Part shown: piece after piece, positions 1 to 7,730 of the stretch
How the letters are laid out: the number at the start of each line of letters is the position of its first letter
Numbering within the stretch: position 1 is the first letter of the stretch
Source of the DNA: an uncultured Clostridia bacterium
GTDB lineage: Bacteria > Bacillota > Clostridia > Lachnospirales > Lachnospiraceae
Reading direction: 5' to 3'
Assembly: GCA_945622055.1 (NCBI GenBank)
Contig: CALZBV010000015.1
Location: 1 to 19,671 of the forward strand
DNA: 19,671 nucleotides
Notes under the pieces: model-generated
The model's input: the letters and a program-made list of their open reading frames with translations, nothing else
The model's database searches: none
What the model was told of the DNA's origin: nothing
Made by a program: the position numbers and the translations under genes

Positions 1-183
1 ATCCAGCGTACAATTTGGAATCACATTCTGCAAAAGGAGCAGCATCAGAACACTTTTTCCACCACCGTTTGCAAGGTCATACAGGGTATTTCCTCCAAAC
101 AGCTTCATCACAAAGTCATCGTAGGCCTGTGTTCCGAAGTTATATTTTACATTGTTCACACGAATCCGGTTAATATGCGGCAC
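1..183 (-). CDS. jetC: JetC, SMC-like ATPase of a Wadjet system (N-terminal fragment)
   Basis: Only the first 61 codons are present; the gene continues past the left edge. The peptide carries the Walker A loop NGGGKS at residues 39-44, followed by a hydrophobic LMLLLLQ helix, as expected at the N-terminus of MukB/SMC-like ATPases that read N-G-G-G-K-S in the JetC/MksB group. The family forms the motor of a condensin-like complex that recognises and helps cleave foreign circular DNA. The start is GTG at 183, chosen because AAGGAGG lies 8 nt upstream and the N-terminus fits. The gene overlaps the end of jetB by 14 nt, a sign of translational coupling. Identification rests on the Walker motif plus its two neighbours; the coiled coil, Walker B and the jetD nuclease lie outside the window. 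Confidence 0.88.
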   Translation of the reverse strand, partial: MPHINRIRVNNVKYNFGTQAYDDFVMKLFGGNTLYDLANGGGKSVLMLLLLQNVIPNCTLD

Positions 184-901
184 CGTCTTCTCCTCCTTTG
201 CTCATCTGCATCTGTATCTCGTAAAGACGTCCCTTTTCTTCCTCAAAATATCTGCGAATCAAAGCGTGCATTCTTCCGGTCGGATAATACCGCTCCTGCG
301 CCTCTGTAAACAATCCCTGGGAAACCAGAAAATTCAGCACAAGCTTCACAAAACCGCTTCTGGAGCCTCGTCCCGCACGGACTCCCTGGGTATCCTCACT
401 TGCCACAACCGGAAGCTCATCCCACATAATTGCAAGCGCCGTAAAGCTTTTCTCCTCCGGAGTTTCACTGGCAAAACGATGCAGTCCGGAAACTACTCCG
501 GCCAGGGAACGCTCCACCGCGGAAAGCAAGTCCTCCAGCTTAATATACTCGGTGTAGTTGTAGGTGGCGGAATCCTGATAAAAGCATGCCGCTGCCTGAT
601 AAATCAGGTAGTAACACAAATACAGCTCCCTGTTCAGACGAAGCCCCATCAGACGTTTTAATTCTTCGTTACTGTAGCCAAACACACGGTTATGCTCGCC
701 CGGACAGATATAGAGTGCATACTCGTACTCGTACACCCGGAGATTCAGCTTTTTTAACATCAGCTCCAGTGCATCGCTGACCTCACCCGATTCCCGGTAT
801 GCATGATAAAGTCCGGCATTTTTCCCATTCTCCTCTACCGGCTCCCCAATTAAGAGCGCAGCCAGAAGTCCGGTCGCCTTTTCAAGATTTTTCTGGTCCA
901 T
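170..901 (-). CDS. jetB: DUF6063 / JetB-like (MukE-like) subunit of a Wadjet system
   Basis: A 243-residue, mostly helical, acidic soluble protein with no signal peptide or membrane segment. Sequence landmarks such as the LYICPG stretch followed by FGYSNEELK near residues 64-82 match my recollection of the DUF6063 family, which sits between the JetA-family gene and the SMC ATPase gene in Clostridia. In that position it is the MukE/MksE-like winged-helix subunit that bridges kleisin and SMC heads. It starts at ATG 901, with GGAAGGG 8 nt upstream, 14 nt after the jetA stop, and it overlaps jetC by 14 nt, so the three genes are one operon. The role is inferred from family and gene order; no catalytic residues are expected. 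Confidence 0.85.
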   Translation of the reverse strand: MDQKNLEKATGLLAALLIGEPVEENGKNAGLYHAYRESGEVSDALELMLKKLNLRVYEYEYALYICPGEHNRVFGYSNEELKRLMGLRLNRELYLCYYLIYQAAACFYQDSATYNYTEYIKLEDLLSAVERSLAGVVSGLHRFASETPEEKSFTALAIMWDELPVVASEDTQGVRAGRGSRSGFVKLVLNFLVSQGLFTEAQERYYPTGRMHALIRRYFEEEKGRLYEIQMQMSKGGEDGAAY

Positions 902-915
902 CGTTCTAACCCTTC

Positions 916-2481
916 CTACTGCAGGTCCTCAGTTCCCATCGTTTCAAAAACAAGCTCCGTTGTTGTAAACACGCGGTCGCGCTCCACGCCGGCGATTTCA
1001 TGGATAATTTCCTCTGCCTCCGGCTTCATAATCAGCCGGAACCGGAGATGCTCGTATTTCCCACTTTTCTCTGACGAAAGAATTTCTGCCAGAATCCCTT
1101 CAAAAAACGTATCCTGCTTCTTTTTTACCTGACAAAGATCGTATTCCTTTTTCTGGCAGATGTGTACCAAAAACGAATAATAATCACTGTTTTTAAATAC
1201 CACATCAAAATACTTCAGCATCAGCCGTTTGTTGAGTTCCGAAAGAGAAATCCGTTTTTCCGTCAGCAGAACATCTAAGAGCGTCTTCACAATTGCAGCA
1301 TAGTTGTCCCGGATTCGTTCCTCCTCAAGCTCATCTTCAAAGCGGTACATCTCCTCCTTTGCCTCGCCGACCTCTTCCTTTGTCTCACCCTCCCCGGAAA
1401 CAGTAGTCAGAAGCTCGTCCGTCTGTAACAGCGAAAACTGCTTCCCAAGCTTCGGCAGCAGAAGCGGTTCCACAAAGGAGGATAAAAGCGATATATCCTG
1501 TGCCTCCTGCGCAGCCGCTACAAACGCGCGGAAATCAAAGGCGCCGCGTAAGCGGCTGTATTTGTATTTATGAATCATCTCATCGGCACGTACCTGTAAA
1601 TCCATGCAATCGGCAAGCAGCTCTCCATGATTTGCCATCGCCCTTTTAAGCTCCGTTTCCAGCTGGTAAATCTCCCGGAGAGCCTCCCGGTCACCTTCAC
1701 CGGACATTCCCTCCTCCGCCTTTGAACGCGCACGCTCCATCAGCTCCATATTATGCAAAAACAGCTTCTGTTCCTCGGAAAACCAGCGCATTCCGGTCTG
1801 GTTGAATTCCTCCAGTGCCTTTGCACCGTCAAACACGTTACCGCCAAGCAGTGCCAGAACCTCTTTTTTCTGCTTGCGCAGGCGGTTTACTTCACTGTTG
1901 ATGCGGCGGATTACATCGATGCCGCCCTTGAAGTTTTTCGTATGAATCATCTTCTCTAACAGCACCTGCTGGATGTTGATTTTGCTCTCATCACGGATTT
2001 CCTTCGTATCCAGATAAAACTCGATGGCGTCTGCCGTAATCGAGTAAAGCACACCCTCTCCCGAAAGTGTTGCATCAATCAGCTTCATGCGAACGGAAGC
2101 CCTGGCATGCTTTTCCGGGTCAAAATATTCCATTACAAACGGTTTTCCGTCATTTTTTATCTTGTCAAAGATATAATCTATCAGCTCTTTTTCTTCCTCC
2201 TTCGGAAGTACAAGCTCAAAATCCCGTGTCAGCACGTCCGACAAAAACGAAGAAACCTGTGCATACCCTACCGGACGGTCATTGAACTGGTTCTCCTCAA
2301 TGAAAAACCGAAGCAGTGCAAGCGTAATATATCCAATATCAAGAAAGGCGTATTTTCCTTCCTTAAACAGGTGAAAGGCTGTATTCTGAAGGCAGAAAAA
2401 CGGGTAATAGCGTCTCAGATTGCGCATCCGGTCGCCATGAAAGTCAATAATATCATGAAGCATCTGATAATTTGCGTCCAT
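916..2481 (-). CDS. jetA: JetA-family (DUF5716) kleisin-like subunit of a Wadjet system
   Basis: A 521-residue cytosolic protein, first gene of the operon. The N-terminal ~170 residues look like a winged-helix domain (FHLFKEGKYAFLDIGYITLALLRFF and following). Residues about 180-310 are rich in Lys, Glu, Arg and Leu, consistent with coiled coil (RRINSEVNRLRKQKKEV). A second globular helical region closes the protein after an acidic Glu-rich linker near residue 380. This layout fits the MukF/MksF-like JetA family, which links the SMC heads in Wadjet complexes restricting plasmid entry. The start is ATG 2481 with AAAGGAG 9 nt upstream. The order jetA-jetB-jetC supports the call; the fourth gene, the Toprim nuclease jetD, would lie beyond the left edge. 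Confidence 0.86.
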   Translation of the reverse strand: MDANYQMLHDIIDFHGDRMRNLRRYYPFFCLQNTAFHLFKEGKYAFLDIGYITLALLRFFIEENQFNDRPVGYAQVSSFLSDVLTRDFELVLPKEEEKELIDYIFDKIKNDGKPFVMEYFDPEKHARASVRMKLIDATLSGEGVLYSITADAIEFYLDTKEIRDESKINIQQVLLEKMIHTKNFKGGIDVIRRINSEVNRLRKQKKEVLALLGGNVFDGAKALEEFNQTGMRWFSEEQKLFLHNMELMERARSKAEEGMSGEGDREALREIYQLETELKRAMANHGELLADCMDLQVRADEMIHKYKYSRLRGAFDFRAFVAAAQEAQDISLLSSFVEPLLLPKLGKQFSLLQTDELLTTVSGEGETKEEVGEAKEEMYRFEDELEEERIRDNYAAIVKTLLDVLLTEKRISLSELNKRLMLKYFDVVFKNSDYYSFLVHICQKKEYDLCQVKKKQDTFFEGILAEILSSEKSGKYEHLRFRLIMKPEAEEIIHEIAGVERDRVFTTTELVFETMGTEDLQ

Positions 2482-2510
2482 GTTTCTGCCACTCCTTTCC
2501 TAAATCTCTA

Positions 2511-2536
2511 TGGAAACGCTGATGAAAGCGTTTCCA
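2511..2536. repeat. Inverted repeat (hairpin 3 of the jetA leader)
   Basis: Arms TGGAAACGC (2511-2519) and GCGTTTCCA (2528-2536) are perfectly complementary over 9 bp with an 8-nt loop. It lies about 30 nt before the jetA start codon and just upstream of its ribosome binding site. It has no U tract, so a terminator role is unlikely. Confidence 0.75.
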
Positions 2537-2539
2537 CGC

Positions 2540-2580
2540 CGAATTTGCGTAGCGAAGCTACAATTTCTACTGCAAATTCG
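2540..2580. repeat. Nested inverted repeat (hairpin 2 of the jetA leader)
   Basis: Outer arms CGAATTTGC (2540-2548) and GCAAATTCG (2572-2580) are a perfect 9-bp inverted repeat. Inside it, GTAGC-GAA-GCTAC (2549-2561) forms a second 5-bp hairpin stacked directly on one arm. Both could form in RNA of either strand. The function is unknown. Confidence 0.75.
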
Positions 2581-2591
2581 TGCGATCCGCC

Positions 2592-2644
2592 GGAGGCTTC
2601 TAGGGAAGCACTGAATTAATCAGTGCTTCCCTAGAAAAGCCTCC
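2592..2644. repeat. Long inverted repeat, 23-bp stem-loop (hairpin 1 of the jetA leader)
   Basis: GGAGGCTT then CTAGGGAAGCACTGA (2592-2614) pairs with TCAGTGCTTCCCTAG (2620-2634) and AAGCCTCC (2637-2644). Only a 2-nt bulge interrupts the stem, and the loop is 5 nt. Neither side has a T tract, so it does not resemble a standard terminator. It could be the 5' stem of the Wadjet mRNA or a small dispersed palindromic element. Confidence 0.85.
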
Positions 2645-2651
2645 ACCTTAA

Positions 2652-2680
2652 AGTATACCCTATTTTCCCCGCAAAGAAAA
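2652..2680 (-). promoter_or_regulatory. Putative promoter for the jetA-jetB-jetC operon
   Basis: A good -10 box TATACT lies at 2657-2652 on the minus strand. The hexamer 17 nt further upstream (TTTTCT) is a poor -35. Transcription would start near 2645, exactly at the base of the long stem-loop. tadA ends at 2735, so this promoter sits in the tadA-jetA gap. Confidence 0.42.
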
Positions 2681-2734
2681 GAGCTTTCGTGACTTTTCGA
2701 CAGACTTTTTATATTACGGCCGTTCTTTGCCTTT

Positions 2735-3346
2735 TCAATGCTTCTCCGGACGTTTTTCAACCCTAAGCTCCGAAAAAAACTTCTGCAGAAGCGCCGAACA
2801 TTCCTGCTCCAAAATACCATGTTCAAACTCTACCTTATGGTTAAAGCCCGGCGTCTGAAACAGATTAAGCACCGAGCCGGCACAGCCCGCCTTCGGATTC
2901 ATGCTGCCCGCAACGACCCGCGGAATGCGTGCCTGCACAATTGCCCCGGCACACATCGGACACGGCTCCAGCGTTACATAAAGCGTACAGTTCTCCAGCC
3001 GCCAGTCACCAAGCAGCCGGCTGCCCTTTTTGATTACTGCAAGCTCCGCATGCGCGAGCGTGGTTTTGTCGGTATTTCTCCGGTTATACCCCCGCGCAAT
3101 CACACACCCGTCCTTTACCAGCACACAGCCAATCGGCACCTCATTGTATTTCGCTGCTTTTTTTGCCTGCCGGATTGCTTCCCGCATAAAGTGCTCGTCT
3201 GTCCTTCTTTTTTCGGAAAGAAGCTTTTCCTGCTCCTGTCTTCTCTGTTCCTCCGCCCTCTGCTTTTTTTCCATGCGCCTCAAATACGCCCGTTCCTTCG
3301 CCGCACGGTCGTTTGCCCTGCGGGCATCGTTATCTGATTCTGTCAT
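2735..3346 (-). CDS. tadA: tRNA-specific adenosine deaminase TadA with N-terminal extension
   Basis: Converts adenosine to inosine at the wobble position of tRNA-Arg(ACG), a zinc-dependent cytosolic reaction. The deaminase signature is complete: H99-A-E101 supplies one zinc ligand and the proton shuttle, and P128-C-P-M-C132 supplies the other two ligands. VPIGCVLV near residue 70 is the usual N-terminal strand. The TadA core begins at Met54 (MREAIRQAKKAA), where many homologues start. This protein has about 50 extra residues, very rich in Arg, Lys, Glu and Gln. I kept the longer start at 3346 because AAGG lies about 10 nt upstream, whereas Met54 has no well-placed ribosome binding site. It is followed by the Wadjet operon on the same strand but separated by 250 nt with its own putative promoter. 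Confidence 0.96.
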   Translation of the reverse strand: MTESDNDARRANDRAAKERAYLRRMEKKQRAEEQRRQEQEKLLSEKRRTDEHFMREAIRQAKKAAKYNEVPIGCVLVKDGCVIARGYNRRNTDKTTLAHAELAVIKKGSRLLGDWRLENCTLYVTLEPCPMCAGAIVQARIPRVVAGSMNPKAGCAGSVLNLFQTPGFNHKVEFEHGILEQECSALLQKFFSELRVEKRPEKH

Positions 3347-3450
3347 ATTTTGTCAGCCTTTCTTCATGGATGGTCAAAGATTTCACTCCCTGTTGACCTC
3401 CCACATAAATTTAACCAATAGATTACCTGTTCCAGCCATTCCATGCACCT

Positions 3451-3481
3451 ATTATTCTGCCATACAGGAGCCAAAAGTCAA
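3451..3481 (-). promoter_or_regulatory. Candidate tadA promoter
   Basis: TTGACT (3481-3476, minus strand) is a strong -35 match. AATAAT (3456-3451) is a near-consensus -10 but with a long 19-nt spacer. It lies about 100 nt before the tadA start and back to back with the promoter of the divergent membrane protein gene. Confidence 0.4.
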
Positions 3482-3501
3482 TAGGCATTCGTATCTGTCT
3501 C

Positions 3502-3530
3502 TTGCGTATTTGTCAGGTTTGTGCTATTCT
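3502..3530 (+). promoter_or_regulatory. Promoter for the LtaS-like gene
   Basis: TTGCGT (3502-3507) and TATTCT (3525-3530) are separated by 17 nt. This predicts a start near 3537 and a 5' leader of about 40 nt ending in GGGAGGAG before the ATG at 3576. Confidence 0.6.
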
Positions 3531-3575
3531 ACCTAATGATTTTAACATTCTGTTTTTGTTTATTTGGGAGGAGTT

Positions 3576-5738
3576 ATGAATTTAAGTAAATTTAAATGCA
3601 TAATTTTAGCATACAAGACGCAGCTTAAGCTTTTTGCGAAGGAATGCCTGCTTCCAGCTGTGATTCTGCACCTGGTGGTGGAGATGTTTGCAAGAGAATC
3701 TCTGGTGAATCCATTTGTGTATCTGTTTACCTCACCGATTGTTTTTCTTTATAACACGCTCCTTATCTGCACTACACTGTCACTCTCGTTTTTGTTCCGT
3801 CGGAGACTTTTTGCGCGCTTTCTGATTTGCGCTCTGTGGCTTGCCATTGGTGTGACTGACTTTATTTTACTGCAGTTCCGCGTTACCCCGTTTACGGGCG
3901 TTGACCTGCTGCTGCTTGATTCCGCCTTTTCTATTATGAACCATTACCTGTCGCCGTTTCAGATTATCCTGATTGCCGCTGCGCTCGTTCTCGTCTGCGC
4001 CATCGGTGTTGTTCTGTATCTGCGTACGAAAAAGGAAACGGAAGGAGCTTCAAAGCCGGGTGCCTGCCTTTTGTTTGCTTCGTTTTTGCTTGTCAGCCTG
4101 ATTTTTACGAAGCTGTTTGTGTTCTGCGGCATTCTGGAACGTAACTTCGGTAACATCAGCCAAGGCTTTGCAAAGAACGGACTTCCGTACTGCTTCAGTG
4201 TCAGCATTTTCGGAACCGGTATTTCCAAGCCGTCCTCCTATTCCGAGGAAAAAATCGATGAAATTCTGGCAGCAATTACGAACACTCCTGTTTCTCCGGT
4301 GCCTACTGCCGCCCCGCTCCCGGAGGAAACTCTTTCTCCGGCTCCGACTGAGAAGCCGAAGGATATTACCCCGACCGTTTCCGCCACTCCGGCTGTAGAC
4401 GAAAAGCCTCCGGTCTTTGTAGAAACCGAGCACCCGAACATTATTTTTCTTCAGCTGGAATCCTTTTTTAACCCGGAGCATATTCGCAAAGCAGTCTTTT
4501 CCTCCGCACCGACACCGTTTTTTGCACATTTGCGGGAAACGTGTCCTTCCGGTTTTCTGACTGTTCCTTCGATTGGCGCAGGTACTGCCAATACGGAATT
4601 TGAAATACTTTCGGGTATGAATCTGGACTTTTTCGGGCCGGGAGAGTATCCTTACAAGACCATCCTGCGGGAAACTGCTTGTGAAAGTCTTGCATTTAAC
4701 CTTTCCGCCATCGGACTGACACCACACGCCATTCACAACAACGACGGAACCTTCTATGACCGGCATAAGGTGTTTGCGCAGCTTGGCTTTCAGACCTTCA
4801 CCCCGATTGAATACATGGGCTCCTACGAAACCAACCCGCTTGGCTGGCCAAAGGACAAAATTCTGACGAAGGAAATACTGAAATCCCTGCGTTCCACAGA
4901 CGGTCAGGATTTCATTTATGCCATTTCGGTACAGGGACACGGTGCGTATCCGGAGGTTTTCCCGGAAGAAGCGCGGGAAATTTCCGTTCTTTCCCTGCCG
5001 GAGGAGCTTAAAGACTCCTTCGTTGGTTTTTCCTATTATGTAAACCAGCTTTATGAAATGGATTTATTTTTGCAGGAGCTTTGTAACGCGCTGTCTGCCT
5101 ATGAGGAGGAGGTTGTTCTGGTACTTTTCGGGGATCACCTTCCGGCATTTCCGTTTACGGAGGAGATGATGGACAATGGCTCCTTGTTTGAAACCGAGTA
5201 CGTCATCTGGAACAACCATCGTGCAGCCGAGCCGATAAAATGCGACCTGGAGTCTTATGCACTTTCGGCGCATGTACTGAACGGCTACAACATACACGAG
5301 GGCTTATTCACCCGTTTCCACCAGACGCAGAGCGATTCGCCGACGTACCTTGAGGATATGGAGCTTTTGGAATATGATGTTTTGTACGGCACCAATGACA
5401 GCTACGACGGACACAACCCATACCATGCAACCGATCTCCGGTTTGGCTCCGAAAAAATCGAGATTACCAGTCTGTTTTTTCAAAGCAGCTCTCCGACAGC
5501 CTATCGTTTATTCGTAAACGGAACCAATTTTACCTCCTACAGCATTGTGTACATCAACGGAGAACCGTGCATAACAACCTACATCAACCCTCAGCTCGTC
5601 TGCGTTTCCGGTATAATGGCAAAGGAAAATGACCTGCTTACCGTAACCGTTGCGCAGGTCGGCAACGACTCGAATCCGTTGTCGTTTACAAATGAGGAAA
5701 GCAGCCTTGTTCCAAGGAATACCTATATTGAGGACTAA
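3576..5738 (+). CDS. LTA synthase / phosphoglycerol transferase-like membrane sulfatase-fold protein
   Basis: A 720-residue membrane enzyme. About five hydrophobic segments fill residues 1-205, then a Pro/Thr/Glu linker (about 225-270) leads to an extracellular alkaline-phosphatase-superfamily domain. Catalytic features of LtaS-type enzymes are visible: LESF with Glu295, GAGTANTEFE with the likely nucleophile Thr337, and GDH with metal ligands Asp520-His521. Such enzymes transfer glycerol phosphate from phosphatidylglycerol onto a glycolipid or a surface glycan. The last ~100 residues (after YHATDLRFG) look like a separate beta-sandwich resembling IPT/TIG modules, with NGTNF and VYINGE, which ordinary LtaS lacks. 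The start is ATG 3576, since GGGAGGAG precedes it; an in-frame TTG at 3564 lies upstream of that site. The exact polymer made is unknown. Confidence 0.92.
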   Translation: MNLSKFKCIILAYKTQLKLFAKECLLPAVILHLVVEMFARESLVNPFVYLFTSPIVFLYNTLLICTTLSLSFLFRRRLFARFLICALWLAIGVTDFILLQFRVTPFTGVDLLLLDSAFSIMNHYLSPFQIILIAAALVLVCAIGVVLYLRTKKETEGASKPGACLLFASFLLVSLIFTKLFVFCGILERNFGNISQGFAKNGLPYCFSVSIFGTGISKPSSYSEEKIDEILAAITNTPVSPVPTAAPLPEETLSPAPTEKPKDITPTVSATPAVDEKPPVFVETEHPNIIFLQLESFFNPEHIRKAVFSSAPTPFFAHLRETCPSGFLTVPSIGAGTANTEFEILSGMNLDFFGPGEYPYKTILRETACESLAFNLSAIGLTPHAIHNNDGTFYDRHKVFAQLGFQTFTPIEYMGSYETNPLGWPKDKILTKEILKSLRSTDGQDFIYAISVQGHGAYPEVFPEEAREISVLSLPEELKDSFVGFSYYVNQLYEMDLFLQELCNALSAYEEEVVLVLFGDHLPAFPFTEEMMDNGSLFETEYVIWNNHRAAEPIKCDLESYALSAHVLNGYNIHEGLFTRFHQTQSDSPTYLEDMELLEYDVLYGTNDSYDGHNPYHATDLRFGSEKIEITSLFFQSSSPTAYRLFVNGTNFTSYSIVYINGEPCITTYINPQLVCVSGIMAKENDLLTVTVAQVGNDSNPLSFTNEESSLVPRNTYIED

Positions 5739-5801
5739 ACGATATTTAACAGTGATAAACGTGTCTGCCCTTTCCTCACGACAGGCGCCCTCACAAAACA
5801 G

Positions 5802-5830
5802 TTGAAATAAAGCCAATTTTGTTGTAAACT
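5802..5830 (+). promoter_or_regulatory. Promoter for the GH10 xylanase gene
   Basis: TTGAAA (5802-5807) and TAAACT (5825-5830) are separated by an ideal 17-nt spacer. Transcription would start near 5837, leaving a 5' leader of about 77 nt. The position just after the end of the LtaS-like gene suggests independent transcription. Confidence 0.72.
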
Positions 5831-5836
5831 ATATAG

Positions 5837-5867
5837 TGCACATGGCAAAAACAGGATGCCCTGTGCA
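5837..5867 (+). promoter_or_regulatory. Inverted repeat at the GH10 transcription start
   Basis: TGCACATGGCA (5837-5847) and TGCCCTGTGCA (5857-5867) are complementary over 11 bp with one mismatch, around a 9-nt centre. It begins at the predicted +1. It could be a repressor operator sitting over the start site, or a 5' mRNA-stabilising stem-loop. The sequence alone does not decide between them. Confidence 0.55.
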
Positions 5868-5913
5868 TAAACTGATGTGTATTTTATTACATCAAATTAT
5901 ATGGAGGTTTCAA

Positions 5914-7710
5914 ATGAGAAAAAAGACCAGTATCCTGCTGCTCGGTCTTGCCGCTTCTGTACTTTTCACAGCATGCGCAAGCACGAAGCAGCCGGAAAAC
6001 GACACCACCCCGACCGTAGAAGCAACGGCTACGCTCGCACCGACTCCGGAAGCCACTCCGGAACCGACGGAGGCACCACAGCCGACCTTAGCTCCAACGG
6101 CAACACCACTCCCGACTGCTACTCCGACTCCGCGTCCGGACATTTCAGGTGTCAGCCTGAAGGAGATTTACAAGGATTATTTCATGATCGGAACGATTTA
6201 TAATCCTTGGCAGGTTACCGGGAAAGACAAGGACCTGATTTTACAGCACTTTAACGTTATGACTCCGGAGAACCTGATGAAGCCGGATGCAATGCAGCCG
6301 TCTGAGGGTAATTTCCGCTGGAACGATGCCGATGCCATGGTTGAGTTCTGCCAGAGTAACGGGATTACTCCGATTGGACATACGCTTTGCTGGCACAACC
6401 AGTCCGGTAATTACTTAAGTCAGGTTTCTGACCGTGAATCTGCAATTGAGCGCCTAAAGACGCATGTGCAGACACTTGCTGCCCGCTATGACGGCAAGAT
6501 TTATTCCTGGGACGTATTAAACGAGGCAATCAAGGACGGCGCGAAGCTTCCGGCAAACGGTGACTGGAAGTCACAGCTTCGTGAAACCCAGTGGACCAAG
6601 TCCATAGGTACGGACTATATAGAGCTCCTCTTCACGTTCGCTGCTGAGGCTGCTCCGAACACGCTTCTGTACTACAATGACTACAACATGAACGATTACA
6701 ACAAGGCTGAGGTTGCCGCTGCCATGATTAAGGACCTTCGCAGCAAGGGCATCCGCATCGACGGCATCGGTATGCAGGGCCATTACAGCACCGATACCTC
6801 CTTAAGCTCCGTTCGTAAGTCTCTTGAGCTTTTCTCCCAGATTGAAGGCCTGAGAATCTCTGTTACCGAGCTTGATGTCGGAGTAAACGGAAGCAACGGA
6901 AAGCTTTCCTCTGCAAATGAAAAAAAGCAGGCTCTCTACTATGCAAAGCTCTTCAGTCTTTATAAGGAATATGCAGACAGCATCGAGCGTGTCACCTTCT
7001 GGGGCTATCGCGACGATACCAGCTGGAGAAAAGAAAGCTGCCCGCTTATTTTCAATAAGGACCTTTCTCCGAAGGAAGCTTTCTACGCGCTGATGGATCC
7101 GGAAGCCTATGTGGCAAATGCCGCAAATGATACCCAGGCCGCACCTGTCCGCCAGGCAAAAGCAGCGCAGGGACCTCCGGAGATTGACGGTAAGAAGGAT
7201 TCCATGTGGGTGACCGCAACTTCCTCCTACACGATTAACACCCCGCTCTATGCATGGCAGGGTGCAACCGGTAAGGCATTTACGCTCTATGATGACAACT
7301 ACTTCTATGTACTTGTAGAGGTAGAAGACAGCGTACTGAATTCTGACAATCCGAATTCTTACGAGCAGGACTCCGTTGAAGTATTCTTTGACCCGGAAAA
7401 CATGAAGGAGGAGTACTACACAGACCTTTGCGGACAGTACCGTGTCAACTACAAGGGCGAGCTTACTTTTGGTACCGTACCGACAACCGAAGGCGTTAAG
7501 GCTGCTGCAGCAACCACGAATAAGGGCTACATCATCGAGCTCGCAATTCCGTTAAAGAGCAAGCCGGCATCCGGTGCAGTATTTGGCTTTGATGTTCAGA
7601 TTAACGATGCTAACGCTTCCGGCAGCCGTGTCAGCGTTATGAAGTTTAATGACCCGACCGATAACTCCTATGCAAATGCGAGCCAGTGGGGCGAGGTTGT
7701 ATTAAAATAA
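5914..7710 (+). CDS. GH10 endo-1,4-beta-xylanase lipoprotein with C-terminal CBM9-like module
   Basis: A 598-residue secreted xylanase hydrolysing internal beta-1,4 bonds of xylan. The N-terminus MRKKTSILLLGLAASVLFTAC is a lipoprotein signal with acylated Cys at about residue 21, so the enzyme is probably anchored to the outer face of the membrane. A Pro/Thr/Ala linker (about 27-72) follows. The GH10 barrel (about 76-400) has the acid/base Glu204 in DVLNEA, the nucleophile Glu319 in VTELDV, and GHTLCWHNQ in the substrate cleft. Residues about 415-598 (PPEIDGKKDSMW to QWGEVVLK) form a CBM9-like carbohydrate-binding module. The start is ATG 5914 with GGAGG 7 nt upstream; an open frame runs back to 5836, near the transcription start, without a binding site. 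A second xylanase lies 8 kb away. Confidence 0.97.
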   Translation: MRKKTSILLLGLAASVLFTACASTKQPENDTTPTVEATATLAPTPEATPEPTEAPQPTLAPTATPLPTATPTPRPDISGVSLKEIYKDYFMIGTIYNPWQVTGKDKDLILQHFNVMTPENLMKPDAMQPSEGNFRWNDADAMVEFCQSNGITPIGHTLCWHNQSGNYLSQVSDRESAIERLKTHVQTLAARYDGKIYSWDVLNEAIKDGAKLPANGDWKSQLRETQWTKSIGTDYIELLFTFAAEAAPNTLLYYNDYNMNDYNKAEVAAAMIKDLRSKGIRIDGIGMQGHYSTDTSLSSVRKSLELFSQIEGLRISVTELDVGVNGSNGKLSSANEKKQALYYAKLFSLYKEYADSIERVTFWGYRDDTSWRKESCPLIFNKDLSPKEAFYALMDPEAYVANAANDTQAAPVRQAKAAQGPPEIDGKKDSMWVTATSSYTINTPLYAWQGATGKAFTLYDDNYFYVLVEVEDSVLNSDNPNSYEQDSVEVFFDPENMKEEYYTDLCGQYRVNYKGELTFGTVPTTEGVKAAAATTNKGYIIELAIPLKSKPASGAVFGFDVQINDANASGSRVSVMKFNDPTDNSYANASQWGEVVLK

Positions 7711-7730
7711 TTTAACCGCTTCTGATTAAA

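Noticed and set aside
2107..2619. 170-codon plus-strand frame over the jetA start and leader
   Set aside because: It is mostly antisense to conserved jetA codons and ends within the hairpin region; no binding site precedes it.
2592..2644. Long palindrome as the tadA or jetA-side intrinsic terminator
   Set aside because: Stem is strong but there is no T tract on either strand, and a -10 box lies directly next to it.
2511..2645. CRISPR array or phage attachment site
   Set aside because: The three hairpins differ in sequence, there are no regular direct repeats and spacers, and no cas or integrase gene is visible.
4050..4940. 296-codon open frame on the minus strand inside the LtaS-like gene
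   Set aside because: It is antisense to a gene with clear catalytic motifs, has no ribosome binding site and its translation is basic and low in recognisable motifs.
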